Counted from the first letter of the stretch, positions 23,623 through 34,013 are shown. The stretch is DNA of 64,000 nt from an uncultured Kordia sp. (GCF_947496985.1 NZ_CANMEZ010000004.1:555073-619072), one strand, 5' to 3'. Made by a program: numbers and translations. Notes: generated from the sequence alone by a model not told the origin.

Positions 23623-25968
23623 TTAAATAAATTTTAGTTTTTCGTCTTTATCCCAAATTCCCCAACGTGCTCCTAAATCTCCTTCATGACGTATTTTCCA
23701 TGATTCATCAAATGATGAGAAATAGAAGATTGGTATGTTTTCATCTCTAGACCATTTCTGTGTATTTAGGAAGTATTTCATTGTGTTTTCTGGTGAAGGA
23801 ATTGCTCCACTAGAATGTGTTCCTTGATCTGGCCAACCTGTTTCGGTAATAATTACTTTTTTACCTTTTGCAATTTTTTCCGTTGCTGCATACATTCGTC
23901 TTAAATATATTGAAGAGTCTTCTATACTACTTCCTTCCCAGAATGGATAACAATTTACAAGGATTAAATCGCAGGCATCTACTAATTTTGGACGTTCTAT
24001 GTATTGATAGTATGCATCTACATATCCTATTGGAATATTTGGCAATTCAAGTTTGACACGCTGTATGTAGTGAATGATTTCTTTTTCGCTTAATTCATTT
24101 CGCATTAGAACTTCATTTCCTATCACAGCAATGTCTACTAAGCCGCTTTTAGCTAATTCTATTAATGAACTAATTTCTTCTTCATTACGTTTTTTATCAT
24201 GTCCTATCCAAGCACCAACCATCGTTTTTAATCCTCTAGCACGTGCCGCTTTTGGTATAAATTCATTTCCATCTGTACATGAAAATGAACGTATCCATTT
24301 GGTATGTGAAGCTATGATGTTGATTCTTTCTACTATTTGTGTTTCTGATAGTTGATCTCCAATATCTTGTCCTTCTCTATATGGGCTAAAGCATAAACCA
24401 TGTAGTCCTTTGTAGAGTGAGTCTTTGAATAATGAGGTTATTTGCGCTTTACTTTTTGAATCAAAATCGATATCGTTTGATGTATCTATTTTAAAATCCA
24501 ATCCGCCTAGTAGTGACAGTTTTGCTCCTTGATAGTATGAAGTTGCTGTCGATTTTGGCTTATTTTTTCTTTTGTCTAATTCGGCTCTGATTTCATTGGC
24601 TCTTTCTTCAGAAACAGAATAGTTCCACATAACAGCAATTGCGATTAATGTTCCTATAATTGGCACTGCTGAGAAAAATATCCTTAACCCAGTTATAGCT
24701 TCTTCAGTTTGAACAGCATCTGGAGTAGAGTCAAAACCTACATAGGTTAGAATTAAACCGCTAAGTCCTCCAGCAATAGCAAAACCAAATTTTACCATCC
24801 ACCAGTAAATTGCACCAAAAATACCTTCTCTTCTTTTTCCTGTATTCAACTCATCTAAATCAATTACATCAGCAGTCATTGACATCATCAATACAAATAA
24901 ACTTCCTATTCCGAAAGAGAAAAAAGGCAATGCGTAGATGAACATATATGGTTTACCTGGTACAAAAAGAAACCAAAGCAAAATGTATCCAAAAATTGAA
25001 ATACCTTGTGATATTAAAAAGGCTTTTTTCTTTTCCATTCTTTTAGACATCCAAGTAACGATTGGTATAACCGCAAATGTCGTTATGAGCGCTCCTAAAC
25101 TACCAAACAATGTTGGCCAAATACCAGCATTACCTGCATTTCCATTAAATAGATAGTATACTACAATAAAAAACGAAAAGGCTGCTACTGTATTAAAAGC
25201 ATTGAATATAAAAAAGGTTGAGATACATAGTTTTCTAAATGGAGCTGACTTGAAAGCTTCTACGAATCCATTAAAAATTTCTTTAAGACTTCCTCCTATA
25301 TTACTTAAGGTAAGTGGTGTATAATCTTTATCTAATGTTGATTCACTTTTGATAAACAAAGCAGGAATCATAGCCAAAATCATACAGGCAATTCCAACCC
25401 AAACAGCTAGTGATCGAGTTGCGACATCTGCGCTTGGAAACCATTCAGGATCATACATAATAACCCAAAACCAAGGTGCTATTACCCAAGCCCATTGTCC
25501 TATCCATTGCGCAACTGCCATGATGTTTGTTCGTTCATGAAAATCTTCACTCATTTCATATCCCATGGCTACATAAGGCACACTAAATATGGTCAATCCT
25601 AAATAAAAGACAAATGACCAAAGCATGAAATACATGAAATTATAATCAATTCCTGCATCTCGATATAGTTGCCACATGATTACAAATGCAATCCCCATAA
25701 TTAAGGCTCCAATAAAAACATATTGTCTTCGTCTTCCCCATTTAGATTTGGTATTATCAGATATGAATCCCATGATTGGATCTGTGAAAGAGTCAAAGAT
25801 TCTTGGCAAGAAATAAATTAAACTCCATTGCCAACCTTCAAACCCTAGATCTTTTACGAGTACTACCATAAAAATTCCAAGAGCAGCTGGAAACATTTGA
25901 TTTGCTAGCATTCCTAGCCCGAATGCAACTTTTTGCCCAAATGGTACTGTGTTTTTAGCTGAAGACAT
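23623..25968 (-). CDS. MFS (GPH family) sugar transporter fused to a cytoplasmic GH17 domain
   Basis: A 781-residue protein in two parts. Residues about 1-470 are a 12-helix glycoside-pentoside-hexuronide:cation symporter with the family motif DSFTDPIMGFISDNTKSKWG in the 2-3 loop. The usual transporter end (SEERANEIRAELDKRKNK) leads through a short linker into a complete GH17 domain at about 500-781, with acid/base Glu619 (IGNEV) and nucleophile Glu709 (IITETGWP). Both ends of the transporter are cytoplasmic, so the enzyme would meet sugar as it leaves the permease. There is no frameshift or stop at the junction, so the fusion appears genuine. It probably imports gluco-oligosaccharides across the inner membrane and cuts them. 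Confidence 0.85.
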   Translation of the reverse strand: MSSAKNTVPFGQKVAFGLGMLANQMFPAALGIFMVVLVKDLGFEGWQWSLIYFLPRIFDSFTDPIMGFISDNTKSKWGRRRQYVFIGALIMGIAFVIMWQLYRDAGIDYNFMYFMLWSFVFYLGLTIFSVPYVAMGYEMSEDFHERTNIMAVAQWIGQWAWVIAPWFWVIMYDPEWFPSADVATRSLAVWVGIACMILAMIPALFIKSESTLDKDYTPLTLSNIGGSLKEIFNGFVEAFKSAPFRKLCISTFFIFNAFNTVAAFSFFIVVYYLFNGNAGNAGIWPTLFGSLGALITTFAVIPIVTWMSKRMEKKKAFLISQGISIFGYILLWFLFVPGKPYMFIYALPFFSFGIGSLFVLMMSMTADVIDLDELNTGKRREGIFGAIYWWMVKFGFAIAGGLSGLILTYVGFDSTPDAVQTEEAITGLRIFFSAVPIIGTLIAIAVMWNYSVSEERANEIRAELDKRKNKPKSTATSYYQGAKLSLLGGLDFKIDTSNDIDFDSKSKAQITSLFKDSLYKGLHGLCFSPYREGQDIGDQLSETQIVERINIIASHTKWIRSFSCTDGNEFIPKAARARGLKTMVGAWIGHDKKRNEEEISSLIELAKSGLVDIAVIGNEVLMRNELSEKEIIHYIQRVKLELPNIPIGYVDAYYQYIERPKLVDACDLILVNCYPFWEGSSIEDSSIYLRRMYAATEKIAKGKKVIITETGWPDQGTHSSGAIPSPENTMKYFLNTQKWSRDENIPIFYFSSFDESWKIRHEGDLGARWGIWDKDEKLKFI

Positions 25969-25982
25969 AAATATTAGTTTGG

Positions 25983-27479
25983 TTAGTTAGTGATTACTAT
26001 CGTTTGAATCGCTTTTGGATTAATCGATATGTTTTTGGTTTTGTCTCCCAATTTTAGAGAGAAGTGCTTTTCATTTCCTCCTTCATTAAATACAACAACT
26101 GCTATTGATCCATCAGGATTTTGCGCTGCTGTTACCATTAATTCTTTATCTGTGTTACTTACATCAATCACTTTTGCTTGTGGGCGAATGTATTTACTAA
26201 AGTGCGCCATAGTGTAGTAAAGTGGCGTCATGTATACTTCATCTGCATCTGGATCGACAATTACAGGTGCTACACACCAGTTTTTAAACCAGTTTGGTCC
26301 ACCTTGTTTATCTAAGACCATATTCCAATCAACCCAACCGTCAACCCAATTGTTAAGACAGCCTATGATATCTCGTGCATAACGATTTACAGGCGCGTAT
26401 TTTGGGTGTAAGTGTTTTTGATGTTCTGGAGCCCAATCCCAGCCCCAATCCGTTGCTTCTTTAGACCAATACCATTTGTCATCTTTCCATTTTGGAACTT
26501 CAGAGTCTACACAACCTTCTGTTTCAATTAGATATTTGTCTGGTGCTTTGTTGTGTGCGTATTGTAATGCTTCAGGAAAATAGTCATATGTACTTTCATA
26601 CCAATGAATTGCTGTTCCATCATAGTATTTTGAAGACGCTTCATCTTTGTACATTACATCAACCCATTCTTTTAAACCTTCACGGTTTTGATCATATCCT
26701 AGAATAATTAAATCTCCTTTTCCGTCTGCTTCCAGTTTTGGACCTAAATGATGTTGAACGAATGTTGTCATTTCTTCTGGTGTAAAGTGCATACTTTCCC
26801 AGTTATTTCCGTTTCCATGTGGTTCATTTTCAACAGTAAATCCCCAAATATCAATTCCTTCTGCTTTGTATGCATCTACATATTTTGAAAAGAATAATGC
26901 CCAAGTGTCATAGTATTTAGGCAATAGTTTTCCTCCAACCCAGTGGTTATTGTCTTTCATCCAAGGAGCAGCTGTCCATGGTGATCCAAATATCTTGAAA
27001 CCATCTTGTGAAGCTGCCATTGCATCTTTTATCATAGGAATTAGATCGTCACGATCTTCTTCTATCGTAAAATGCTCAAGGTTTATATCATCTTCAACTG
27101 GTGTATAAGAATAATTTGTAAGTGAGAAATCACAAGAGTTCATATGTGTACGTGTCAACGAATAGTTTGCACCATCTTTATCAAAATACGCTTTGATAAT
27201 TTTGTCTCTGTTTTCTTTACTTAGTTTGTTTAATAAATACGCTGACGATTCTGTAAAAGCACCTCCAAAACCAGTTATTGTCTGATATTGTGTTGAAGGC
27301 GTTAATATTATTTCTGCTGGTTTTTCAGTTTTTGTAAACTCAGTTATAGGTGTGAGTTTATTGCCACTTGCAGATGTTTCTACTATTTCTGCTTCTAATT
27401 TAGGTGTTTTTGCTTCCTCTTTACATGCGATTACAATCATGAGAATCATTATCAAACTATATGTTTTTACGTTTTTCAT
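25983..27479 (-). CDS. GH30 beta-glycosidase, lipoprotein (probable beta-1,6-glucan debranching)
   Basis: A 498-residue lipoprotein (lipobox MIVIAC, Cys19) with the GH30 (beta/alpha)8 barrel and beta side domain. Catalytic residues are visible: acid/base Glu219 in TVENEP and nucleophile Glu321 in IETEGC, plus the typical GFGGAFTE at about residue 71. GH30 members in laminarin loci remove beta-1,6-linked glucose or gentio-oligosaccharides from the beta-1,3 backbone, which is the most likely role here; glucosylceramidase-like specificity is the alternative. Located between the MFS-GH17 fusion (14 bp) and an extracytoplasmic GH17 (2 bp). Confidence 0.88.
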   Translation of the reverse strand: MKNVKTYSLIMILMIVIACKEEAKTPKLEAEIVETSASGNKLTPITEFTKTEKPAEIILTPSTQYQTITGFGGAFTESSAYLLNKLSKENRDKIIKAYFDKDGANYSLTRTHMNSCDFSLTNYSYTPVEDDINLEHFTIEEDRDDLIPMIKDAMAASQDGFKIFGSPWTAAPWMKDNNHWVGGKLLPKYYDTWALFFSKYVDAYKAEGIDIWGFTVENEPHGNGNNWESMHFTPEEMTTFVQHHLGPKLEADGKGDLIILGYDQNREGLKEWVDVMYKDEASSKYYDGTAIHWYESTYDYFPEALQYAHNKAPDKYLIETEGCVDSEVPKWKDDKWYWSKEATDWGWDWAPEHQKHLHPKYAPVNRYARDIIGCLNNWVDGWVDWNMVLDKQGGPNWFKNWCVAPVIVDPDADEVYMTPLYYTMAHFSKYIRPQAKVIDVSNTDKELMVTAAQNPDGSIAVVVFNEGGNEKHFSLKLGDKTKNISINPKAIQTIVITN

Positions 27480-27481
27480 AA

Positions 27482-28774
27482 TTAATGATTTACAGCTAAT
27501 TTGGCTTTTATTGGTGGCAACTGAACTTCTAAAAGCAGCGAATCTTTGTTACCATTGTATGTTTTGGTAATTAGATTTCCGTTTCTTGAAAGTCCTTTAA
27601 AAGTGCCTTTGTCAACTAAATTCCAAAGTGCATATTTTGCTTTTCCGTCTATTGTGAATAATCCAAAGTGATTTTCAGAACCACCAGGATTACGTGCGTC
27701 TTTCCAGATTTCATCAAAGGCTTCAAAGTAGAAACATGACATGTTTACTTCTTTTGTCCATTCACGCATGTGCTTGTAATAGATTGCTTCTTTGTATTCA
27801 TCTGTTGCTTTACTTCCATTATTTCCGTAGTGTCCATTGGAAGACGAGGCCCAACCTGTTTCTCCAATATGTATAGGTTTGTTTACTCCTAAACTCTTCA
27901 TGTAATTGAACACACTATCATATTGCGAAATGGCATAATCTTTTGCCTTTAACATAGCATCATCAATTTTTTCAAGACTCGATTTTTTAGAATCTTCTTC
28001 TATGCCCCAAAAAACTGGATGGTAGTGTGTATCGTGCATAGGATAAGTATGCATTGAGATATAATCTACTGCTTTGATTAACTTGTTTAAGTCTTCTACA
28101 TGATAAATTTTATCGCCTCCGCCCCAAGAAGCAAAGTTGTCAGAACTTGTAATCCATATGTCTTTAGAAAGTTTTCCTGCTGCTTTTAACTCTTGTAAAT
28201 GGTTTACCCATTTTAAGATTACGCTTGGTTGTACATAGTAACTAGCAGCCCATTTTACCATAGCTTCGTTTCCTACAGCTATTATTTTTACAATATCATC
28301 ATATTGATTCGCCAATGCGACAGCGCGTTCTATTTCGCCTTCATTTTGTTCACTCTCCTGATTGTGATCGGGAACTTGGTTTGTCCAAGCATTTTTACAA
28401 TCAATCCATGCACCTAACATGACATACATCTCAAAATTTGTGTCTTCGTTTTTCAGTTCCCTGATTGCTTTTAAAATGTTAGTTGCGTGTGGAAGTTGTA
28501 CATTGTATGTACGCAAAATTCGAATATCCATCGCATGGAGAATCTTCATATCTTCTTTTAGCTCTGCAATTGTTGGTTGAATGTCTCGTAATGAGTCTCT
28601 ATAACCTCCGTATGAAATTGCTAAATAGTCTTTATTTCCTAATATATCTTTCGCTGTCACTTGCTTTTGTGTTAATTGTTCTGGCGATGTTGCCTTCTTT
28701 TTTCGTGAATCTCCACAAGACACCATTAATAGCGTTACCAATAGTATTTTCGATATTTGCTTTAATGTTCTCAT
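27482..28774 (-). CDS. GH17 glucan endo-1,3-beta-glucosidase-like lipoprotein
   Basis: A 430-residue exported enzyme (lipobox LLMVSC, Cys20) with acid/base Glu170 in AVGNEA and nucleophile Glu305 in IGETGWAS. It is longer than the cytoplasmic GH17s and has its own insert (ASWGGGDKIYHVEDL) and YISMHTYPMHDTHY substrate-side loop, so it is a separate branch of the family. It probably acts in the periplasm or at the surface on laminarin oligosaccharides. It starts 13 bp after the GH149-like gene. Confidence 0.85.
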   Translation of the reverse strand: MRTLKQISKILLVTLLMVSCGDSRKKKATSPEQLTQKQVTAKDILGNKDYLAISYGGYRDSLRDIQPTIAELKEDMKILHAMDIRILRTYNVQLPHATNILKAIRELKNEDTNFEMYVMLGAWIDCKNAWTNQVPDHNQESEQNEGEIERAVALANQYDDIVKIIAVGNEAMVKWAASYYVQPSVILKWVNHLQELKAAGKLSKDIWITSSDNFASWGGGDKIYHVEDLNKLIKAVDYISMHTYPMHDTHYHPVFWGIEEDSKKSSLEKIDDAMLKAKDYAISQYDSVFNYMKSLGVNKPIHIGETGWASSSNGHYGNNGSKATDEYKEAIYYKHMREWTKEVNMSCFYFEAFDEIWKDARNPGGSENHFGLFTIDGKAKYALWNLVDKGTFKGLSRNGNLITKTYNGNKDSLLLEVQLPPIKAKLAVNH

Positions 28775-28787
28775 GGTTTTTTAAGTT

Positions 28788-31700
28788 TTACTTTAAATGA
28801 CTTTTTTCGATATTCACATTGATTTGAGTTACTTCACCTTCACGATTGAATATGTGTTGACTTGTAGCCGCATCTAAACGTAAGTTTTCAACTGTGCTAC
28901 TTGATCCATCTTTGAAATGAACCGTTAATCCGTATGTATCTGCTATCGTATATACAATTGGTACTTGGCAATATGTAAAGCACAACGATCCTTTTTGTAC
29001 AGGAATTTGTTTTTGTTCTTTAGCGATATTTACATAATTGAAAGTGTTATCTTTTTGTAAGAACTCATCTTTACGTAACATACATGGATCAAAGAATAGT
29101 TCACCTTTTGATACAAATACACCTAACTCACCAAAACGACTTAAGATATCTTCTTTTACCTGACCTGTCATTCCGGGTTGTTGAGCACCTTTTCCTCCAG
29201 GCGTATGTGAATATGGATCTGTTGGAAAAGCACCATATAATGATGGAGATTTATGTACACCAATCCCTTCATTGATTTCATAGTAATGCTCTAGTAATCG
29301 ACCAATTACTTCATCACTCTCATTATCACGAATTGCTTTGATACAGCATTCAAATACTGCTAATTGCAGTTTTGATACCATATGCCAATAGATAGAACCT
29401 AAACCTTCGTATCCGTAGAACGTTCCTGAACGTCCTGTAAATTCTTTATGATTGAATACTTCTTCAAAAATGTCTAATATATAGTCAGCATCTTTATGCG
29501 CTAACTCTTTGTATGATGTATTACTTAATTCTTGTAACACTTCTTGTAAATCACCTGCATTTTTGAAGTTTCCATTAAAATGATAATCTCCATTTATATC
29601 TTGTGATACAATACTTCCGTTGTTATTTTTTAGTAATTCATTCAGTAAGTTTGATTTTGCAACAGCTTCTTTTGAAATTTTATTACGCTGAATAAATCCT
29701 TTTAATTCTTTGTTTGGATAGAGTAAGTAACTGTATTGATCAGGTCTAAATAGTTTACTGTTTTTTAGCCCATCAAGCACAGCCAATGCTTCTTTTGAAG
29801 CAATATATCCTGAACTTAATACAGCAACTTGACCTTCTAACATTTCATTTAAATATGAAACAGAAATTGAACCGTCATCTTCTACTGTCATCAAATTATA
29901 CGCATGATATAAGTTATCACTACGTTTATTCGCTTCAATAGAATGCTCTAAATACAAAAGACTTGTTGCCACAAATTCTTTGATTTCTTTGATCGTAATT
30001 GCTGTTTTTCTTCCTGAGAATGCATTGGTATAGATTTGCTCTCTATAATCACTTCCAGCATTTCCTAAACCGTCTAAAACTTGTTTACGTGCCGTATCGT
30101 TAATTTTTCCAGCTAATAAACCTTTGTGTGTTGAGAAGGTATTGGCAACTTTGTGGAAGAATTCTGCCAATTCTTTTGATATGTCTACAGTTTCTGTAGT
30201 TGTATTGGCGAATACACCGTTGAAGAATTTTAGGAAACGTCTTAAATAGTATAGGGTTACCATTGATACACCGTTTCCTACCAATGCATTATTAGCATCA
30301 TTCCATTCCGGACGTTGTGTATTCATCCAAATACCAGCTTCAGGGATAAAGTTCGATAGTTTAGCAAGTGTAGTTGCTAATATTTTTTCTACAAAATTTA
30401 CTTTTACGATAAATCTGCTTTCATCACGAAGCAATGCTCCATCAGCTCCTAGTTTGCCTCTTTCTTGACGAATAGTTATGTCTAATTCTTCATCAAACTC
30501 AATGGTATCTTTAGGATTTTTTAGTAAATCTTGGTATTTTTTTATTTTGTAAGGTACGTTTGCGTATACAAATAGATCTTTAGCAAAGAAACTTTCCAGT
30601 TTTCCTGGCTTGTGATTTTCAATGATTTCTAAGAACTTTTGTAAGTAAATAATTTGGTGATCGCCCCAATATCCAATGTATGACCAAGGATCGTCTGGTT
30701 CAATCGTTTCCCAATCGAAACCTCCTTTGGTTACACGATATGGATTGTAGCCATCAAATGTGGTCGCGTTTAAGAATTTATGAATCATACTTTCAATAAA
30801 TTCTGGATATGAATGTGCTAATGCTTCCCAGTTTTGGAAAATATCACGCCAGTTTCCTTCATAATCAAGTATTTTAGAACCATCTACTTCACTACGCGTA
30901 TTGATAGAGAACTTGTTCCAAGGACGACTTGGATCTCCATGACGACGACTGAATTTTAATGGCATGTATTCTAAACATAAACGTCTAAAGTTTTTGTCTT
31001 GACTTTCGTATGCTAATTCTTTTAATGTTGTAATGGTAAATATCTCAGGTAATGTTTTCATTACATCTTCTGAGGTTCTGGCTACTTTTTTGTTAGCTTT
31101 CGCTAGATAGTTTACAAAATCCCACTTTTCTATTTGATAGTTATCATCAAATATTCCACCACGCATAATGTTGAATAGCGTGTTTGAGAAGTGACGTGTA
31201 TCTCTAAATTTGTCTGCTGATAGTTGTAAACCATCAGAAGCTGCATTGAGTGTAATTAGTTTTTCTGTACCAGTATTGATATTATTTTGAACTTTTTCTG
31301 CTAAGTTCTTTTCGTTTTTTATGGAATGTGACAATTTTGCAATGTCTCCATGATCTTGGTTAACATTCGCTACTGTAATCCAATCTTTGCTTTGAGAAGC
31401 TTCTAAACGAACATCAGCATTTATAAAGTAAGCACCTTTTTCTGCTTTCACATCTATTTCTTGCTGAATTGGATGACGTTTACGAAAATCTCTTAGTTGT
31501 AAAGAAGATAATAAGTAACGAGCATTTTCAAGCCCTAATGACCAAACTACATTGGCTTTTAAGGCTTCACTCGGTTCTGCTTTGTCTACAATAATTGCGC
31601 TAAGTGCATAGATTCCTAAGCCAGTACTTTCTTCTAATTCATTTCGTTTATATGCATCTACTAAATTGCTACTTGCGTTTTGCAAATCGGCACCAACTCC

Positions 31701-32252
31701 ATATGGTAAAATGTTTTGAATTCCATCTAATATAGAAACATGCACTACTCCATCAGCGTTATTCATTAATTTGGATTTTTTTACAAATCCGTAATCATCA
31801 CTTGAATTCCATTCGTAACGAAACGTTAGTTGTAAGTCATGATTGATTTCTTCAAACATTACTTTGTTCCCGTAGTTGTTTTTGTAGAGATTTCGAGTTA
31901 CTTCATACATACCTTCGTAACGTTCTGAGAACGGTTCCCAGAGTTGTACTTTGTTGTTTTTTGTAACTTGAAAAATAGATTTACTTCCAGTGATTTCTGC
32001 AGATTCCGTGATTTTGTCATCTGTATAATATGGAAATAACGAAAATTCAGCATTTTTACGTCCTGCTGATAATCCTCCATTGCTTGAAATAAACATCCAA
32101 TGGTTGGAATCACTCACGATACTCATGAAAAATGGTCTTATGGTATCGCTATTCGAGATTTTGTAAAAAGCCTCGTTATCTATTTTGACGGTTTCTATTT
32201 GAGACATATGAGATAAAATATCTTGATCTAAGCTTGTTTTTTCTTTAATCAT
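28788..32252 (-). CDS. GH149-like beta-1,3-glucan phosphorylase
   Basis: A 1154-residue cytoplasmic protein without a signal peptide. Length and architecture (long N-terminal beta-sandwich to about 300, helical linker, (alpha/alpha)6 barrel at about 380-880, C-terminal beta jelly-roll) match the inverting beta-1,3-oligoglucan phosphorylases of GH149, which sit with GH17, GH30 and MFS genes in Bacteroidota. The catalytic-acid Asp of the GH94/GH149/GH161 group falls in RPEWNDANNAL (Asp652), and GYWGDHQ at about 527-533 is the expected preceding segment. It would turn beta-1,3-gluco-oligosaccharides plus phosphate into glucose-1-phosphate. The closely related GH161 is the main alternative; I favour GH149 from length and neighbours. 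Confidence 0.75.
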   Translation of the reverse strand: MIKEKTSLDQDILSHMSQIETVKIDNEAFYKISNSDTIRPFFMSIVSDSNHWMFISSNGGLSAGRKNAEFSLFPYYTDDKITESAEITGSKSIFQVTKNNKVQLWEPFSERYEGMYEVTRNLYKNNYGNKVMFEEINHDLQLTFRYEWNSSDDYGFVKKSKLMNNADGVVHVSILDGIQNILPYGVGADLQNASSNLVDAYKRNELEESTGLGIYALSAIIVDKAEPSEALKANVVWSLGLENARYLLSSLQLRDFRKRHPIQQEIDVKAEKGAYFINADVRLEASQSKDWITVANVNQDHGDIAKLSHSIKNEKNLAEKVQNNINTGTEKLITLNAASDGLQLSADKFRDTRHFSNTLFNIMRGGIFDDNYQIEKWDFVNYLAKANKKVARTSEDVMKTLPEIFTITTLKELAYESQDKNFRRLCLEYMPLKFSRRHGDPSRPWNKFSINTRSEVDGSKILDYEGNWRDIFQNWEALAHSYPEFIESMIHKFLNATTFDGYNPYRVTKGGFDWETIEPDDPWSYIGYWGDHQIIYLQKFLEIIENHKPGKLESFFAKDLFVYANVPYKIKKYQDLLKNPKDTIEFDEELDITIRQERGKLGADGALLRDESRFIVKVNFVEKILATTLAKLSNFIPEAGIWMNTQRPEWNDANNALVGNGVSMVTLYYLRRFLKFFNGVFANTTTETVDISKELAEFFHKVANTFSTHKGLLAGKINDTARKQVLDGLGNAGSDYREQIYTNAFSGRKTAITIKEIKEFVATSLLYLEHSIEANKRSDNLYHAYNLMTVEDDGSISVSYLNEMLEGQVAVLSSGYIASKEALAVLDGLKNSKLFRPDQYSYLLYPNKELKGFIQRNKISKEAVAKSNLLNELLKNNNGSIVSQDINGDYHFNGNFKNAGDLQEVLQELSNTSYKELAHKDADYILDIFEEVFNHKEFTGRSGTFYGYEGLGSIYWHMVSKLQLAVFECCIKAIRDNESDEVIGRLLEHYYEINEGIGVHKSPSLYGAFPTDPYSHTPGGKGAQQPGMTGQVKEDILSRFGELGVFVSKGELFFDPCMLRKDEFLQKDNTFNYVNIAKEQKQIPVQKGSLCFTYCQVPIVYTIADTYGLTVHFKDGSSSTVENLRLDAATSQHIFNREGEVTQINVNIEKSHLK

Positions 32253-32309
32253 TATTGGTCAGTTTTTACTTCTAGGAAGTAGGGGATTTTATTATTTTTC
32301 GTTCAATTT

Positions 32310-33140
32310 TTATTCTTGAGTGATATCATCAAAATAATAGATATCACCGTCACATGCAGTGTTTCTTTCAAAGTAGATAATCATACTTTTAAAGGTTCCT
32401 GATGTAACATTTGTAAAATCAAAACTAAGTTCTTGCCACTGCCCTACTTGTGTTATAGTTGCTATTCTTTCTTGAAAAGGATTTACATTTGGAAAAGGCA
32501 TAAATTCCAGTCTTAGCGTAACATCAGTAACTTGATTTTCTGCTAAAACTTTCATTTTAAAAGTTTTATTCGTAATTGTTGAAAAATCTAATGAAGTTGC
32601 AAGTTCAACACCTACTCCAGACCAAGTTTCACAACCATTTGTCTTTTCATAGATTTGCACAAAACAACTACTGTTTACAGCGTCTAATACTGGATTTGAT
32701 ACAACAGCGCCGCCTATATTTCCGAATGCATCAAAAGTTGAATCACTATTCAAAAAAGTCCAATTCAAATCTCCATTTGCCGGGTCAATATTTTCAGCAG
32801 TTTCATCTACACATCCATCAATAATGAATGTTTCTTCAAATACGCTAGACGCACCATCATCATTATATGCTGTTAGACTAACTGTGTAGGTTCCATTATC
32901 ATAACGTTTTACAGGGTTTGATAATGTAGAAGTTGTACCATCTCCAAGATTCCATAAATAAGAAGTGGCTCCGTTTGAAACATTGATAAATGAAATTGTT
33001 TTAGATTCGATTTCTTTTACGAATTTGGCTTCTAAGCCTATGATATCTATACCACTTTCATTGTCTTCACATGAAGTGAACATTGTTAACGAAACTATTA
33101 CTAGTGAAAGTAGGGTTATTTTATATTTTAAAAATTTCAT
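32310..33140 (-). CDS. PKD-domain surface glycan-binding lipoprotein
   Basis: A 276-residue lipoprotein (lipobox MFTSC, Cys24). A PKD/Ig-like domain occupies about 30-107 (SYLWNLGDGTTSTLSNPVKRY), followed by a beta-sandwich at about 115-276 (CVDETAENIDPANGDLNW, ending IYYFDDITQE) with the look of a carbohydrate-binding module. No catalytic motif. It sits between GH149 and GH16 genes, so a surface glucan-binding role, comparable to SusE/F proteins, is inferred. Confidence 0.7.
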   Translation of the reverse strand: MKFLKYKITLLSLVIVSLTMFTSCEDNESGIDIIGLEAKFVKEIESKTISFINVSNGATSYLWNLGDGTTSTLSNPVKRYDNGTYTVSLTAYNDDGASSVFEETFIIDGCVDETAENIDPANGDLNWTFLNSDSTFDAFGNIGGAVVSNPVLDAVNSSCFVQIYEKTNGCETWSGVGVELATSLDFSTITNKTFKMKVLAENQVTDVTLRLEFMPFPNVNPFQERIATITQVGQWQELSFDFTNVTSGTFKSMIIYFERNTACDGDIYYFDDITQE

Positions 33141-33153
33141 GTCTTTGTGTTTT

Positions 33154-33993
33154 TTAGTTATAAACTCTTACATAGTCAACAAACATTCTTTGTGGGAAAG
33201 TTGTATTTGCATCTGGACTACCTGGTAAGTTCCCTCCAACAGCTACATTCATGATGATATAGAAAGAGTTATCAAATACCCATGTTCCATTACCATTAGT
33301 TTCATCTGCTATGGTTTCTGGTGTAATGCTTTGGTATAATACGTCATCTACGTAATAGTTAATTTGGTTTGGACTCCATTCAATACCAAAAACATGAAAG
33401 CCAGTGTCAAATCTATCGTTCGTGAGTTCATATTCTTTTGAGATGGATTCTGCACCTGAATAGTTAGGTCCATGTACACTACCAAATACAACCGTAGGTT
33501 TGTTTCCTAGGTACTCCATCACATCTATTTCTCCGCATGCTGGCCAAGGATTCTGATCGCAATTATTTCCTAATAGCCAAAATGCTGGCCACAAGCCTTT
33601 TCCTTGAGGCAATCGAATTCGTGCTTCAAAACGACCATATTGTTGCTCAAATAAGCCTTGCGTTTTTATCCTAGCAGAAGTATATCCTCCAGAGTTACCT
33701 TCTCTAGCTGTAATAACTAAAAGTCCATTTTCCACCGTTACATTCTCAGAATTGTCTGTGTATACTTGCAATTCGTTGTTTCCCCAACCTGCTGGTAAAC
33801 CTTGTTGTGTTCCATCTCCTAAATCATACGTCCATAATGCAGGATCTGGAGCGCCATCAATATCAAACTCATCCGACATAATCAAATTATTTAGAGTTAC
33901 GACAGTTTGGGTTTCATCTACTTCACAACTAACAAAAACAACGCTTGATATAAGTGTTAATGCTAGCATACTATTTTTAATTATTTTTTTCAT
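33154..33993 (-). CDS. GH16 laminarinase-like lipoprotein
   Basis: A 279-residue lipoprotein (VFVSC, Cys23) with a GH16 beta-jelly-roll. The catalytic motif GEIDVME at 154-160 gives nucleophile Glu155, Asp157 and acid/base Glu160, in the four-residue-insert form (with Met) typical of beta-1,3-glucanases. WPAFWLLG upstream lines the cleft. It should cleave beta-1,3-glucan at the cell surface or in the periplasm. It is 20 bp after the 486-residue binding protein and 13 bp before the PKD protein. Confidence 0.92.
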   Translation of the reverse strand: MKKIIKNSMLALTLISSVVFVSCEVDETQTVVTLNNLIMSDEFDIDGAPDPALWTYDLGDGTQQGLPAGWGNNELQVYTDNSENVTVENGLLVITAREGNSGGYTSARIKTQGLFEQQYGRFEARIRLPQGKGLWPAFWLLGNNCDQNPWPACGEIDVMEYLGNKPTVVFGSVHGPNYSGAESISKEYELTNDRFDTGFHVFGIEWSPNQINYYVDDVLYQSITPETIADETNGNGTWVFDNSFYIIMNVAVGGNLPGSPDANTTFPQRMFVDYVRVYN

Positions 33994-34013
33994 ATTTAAA
34001 ATTTTATGAATTC

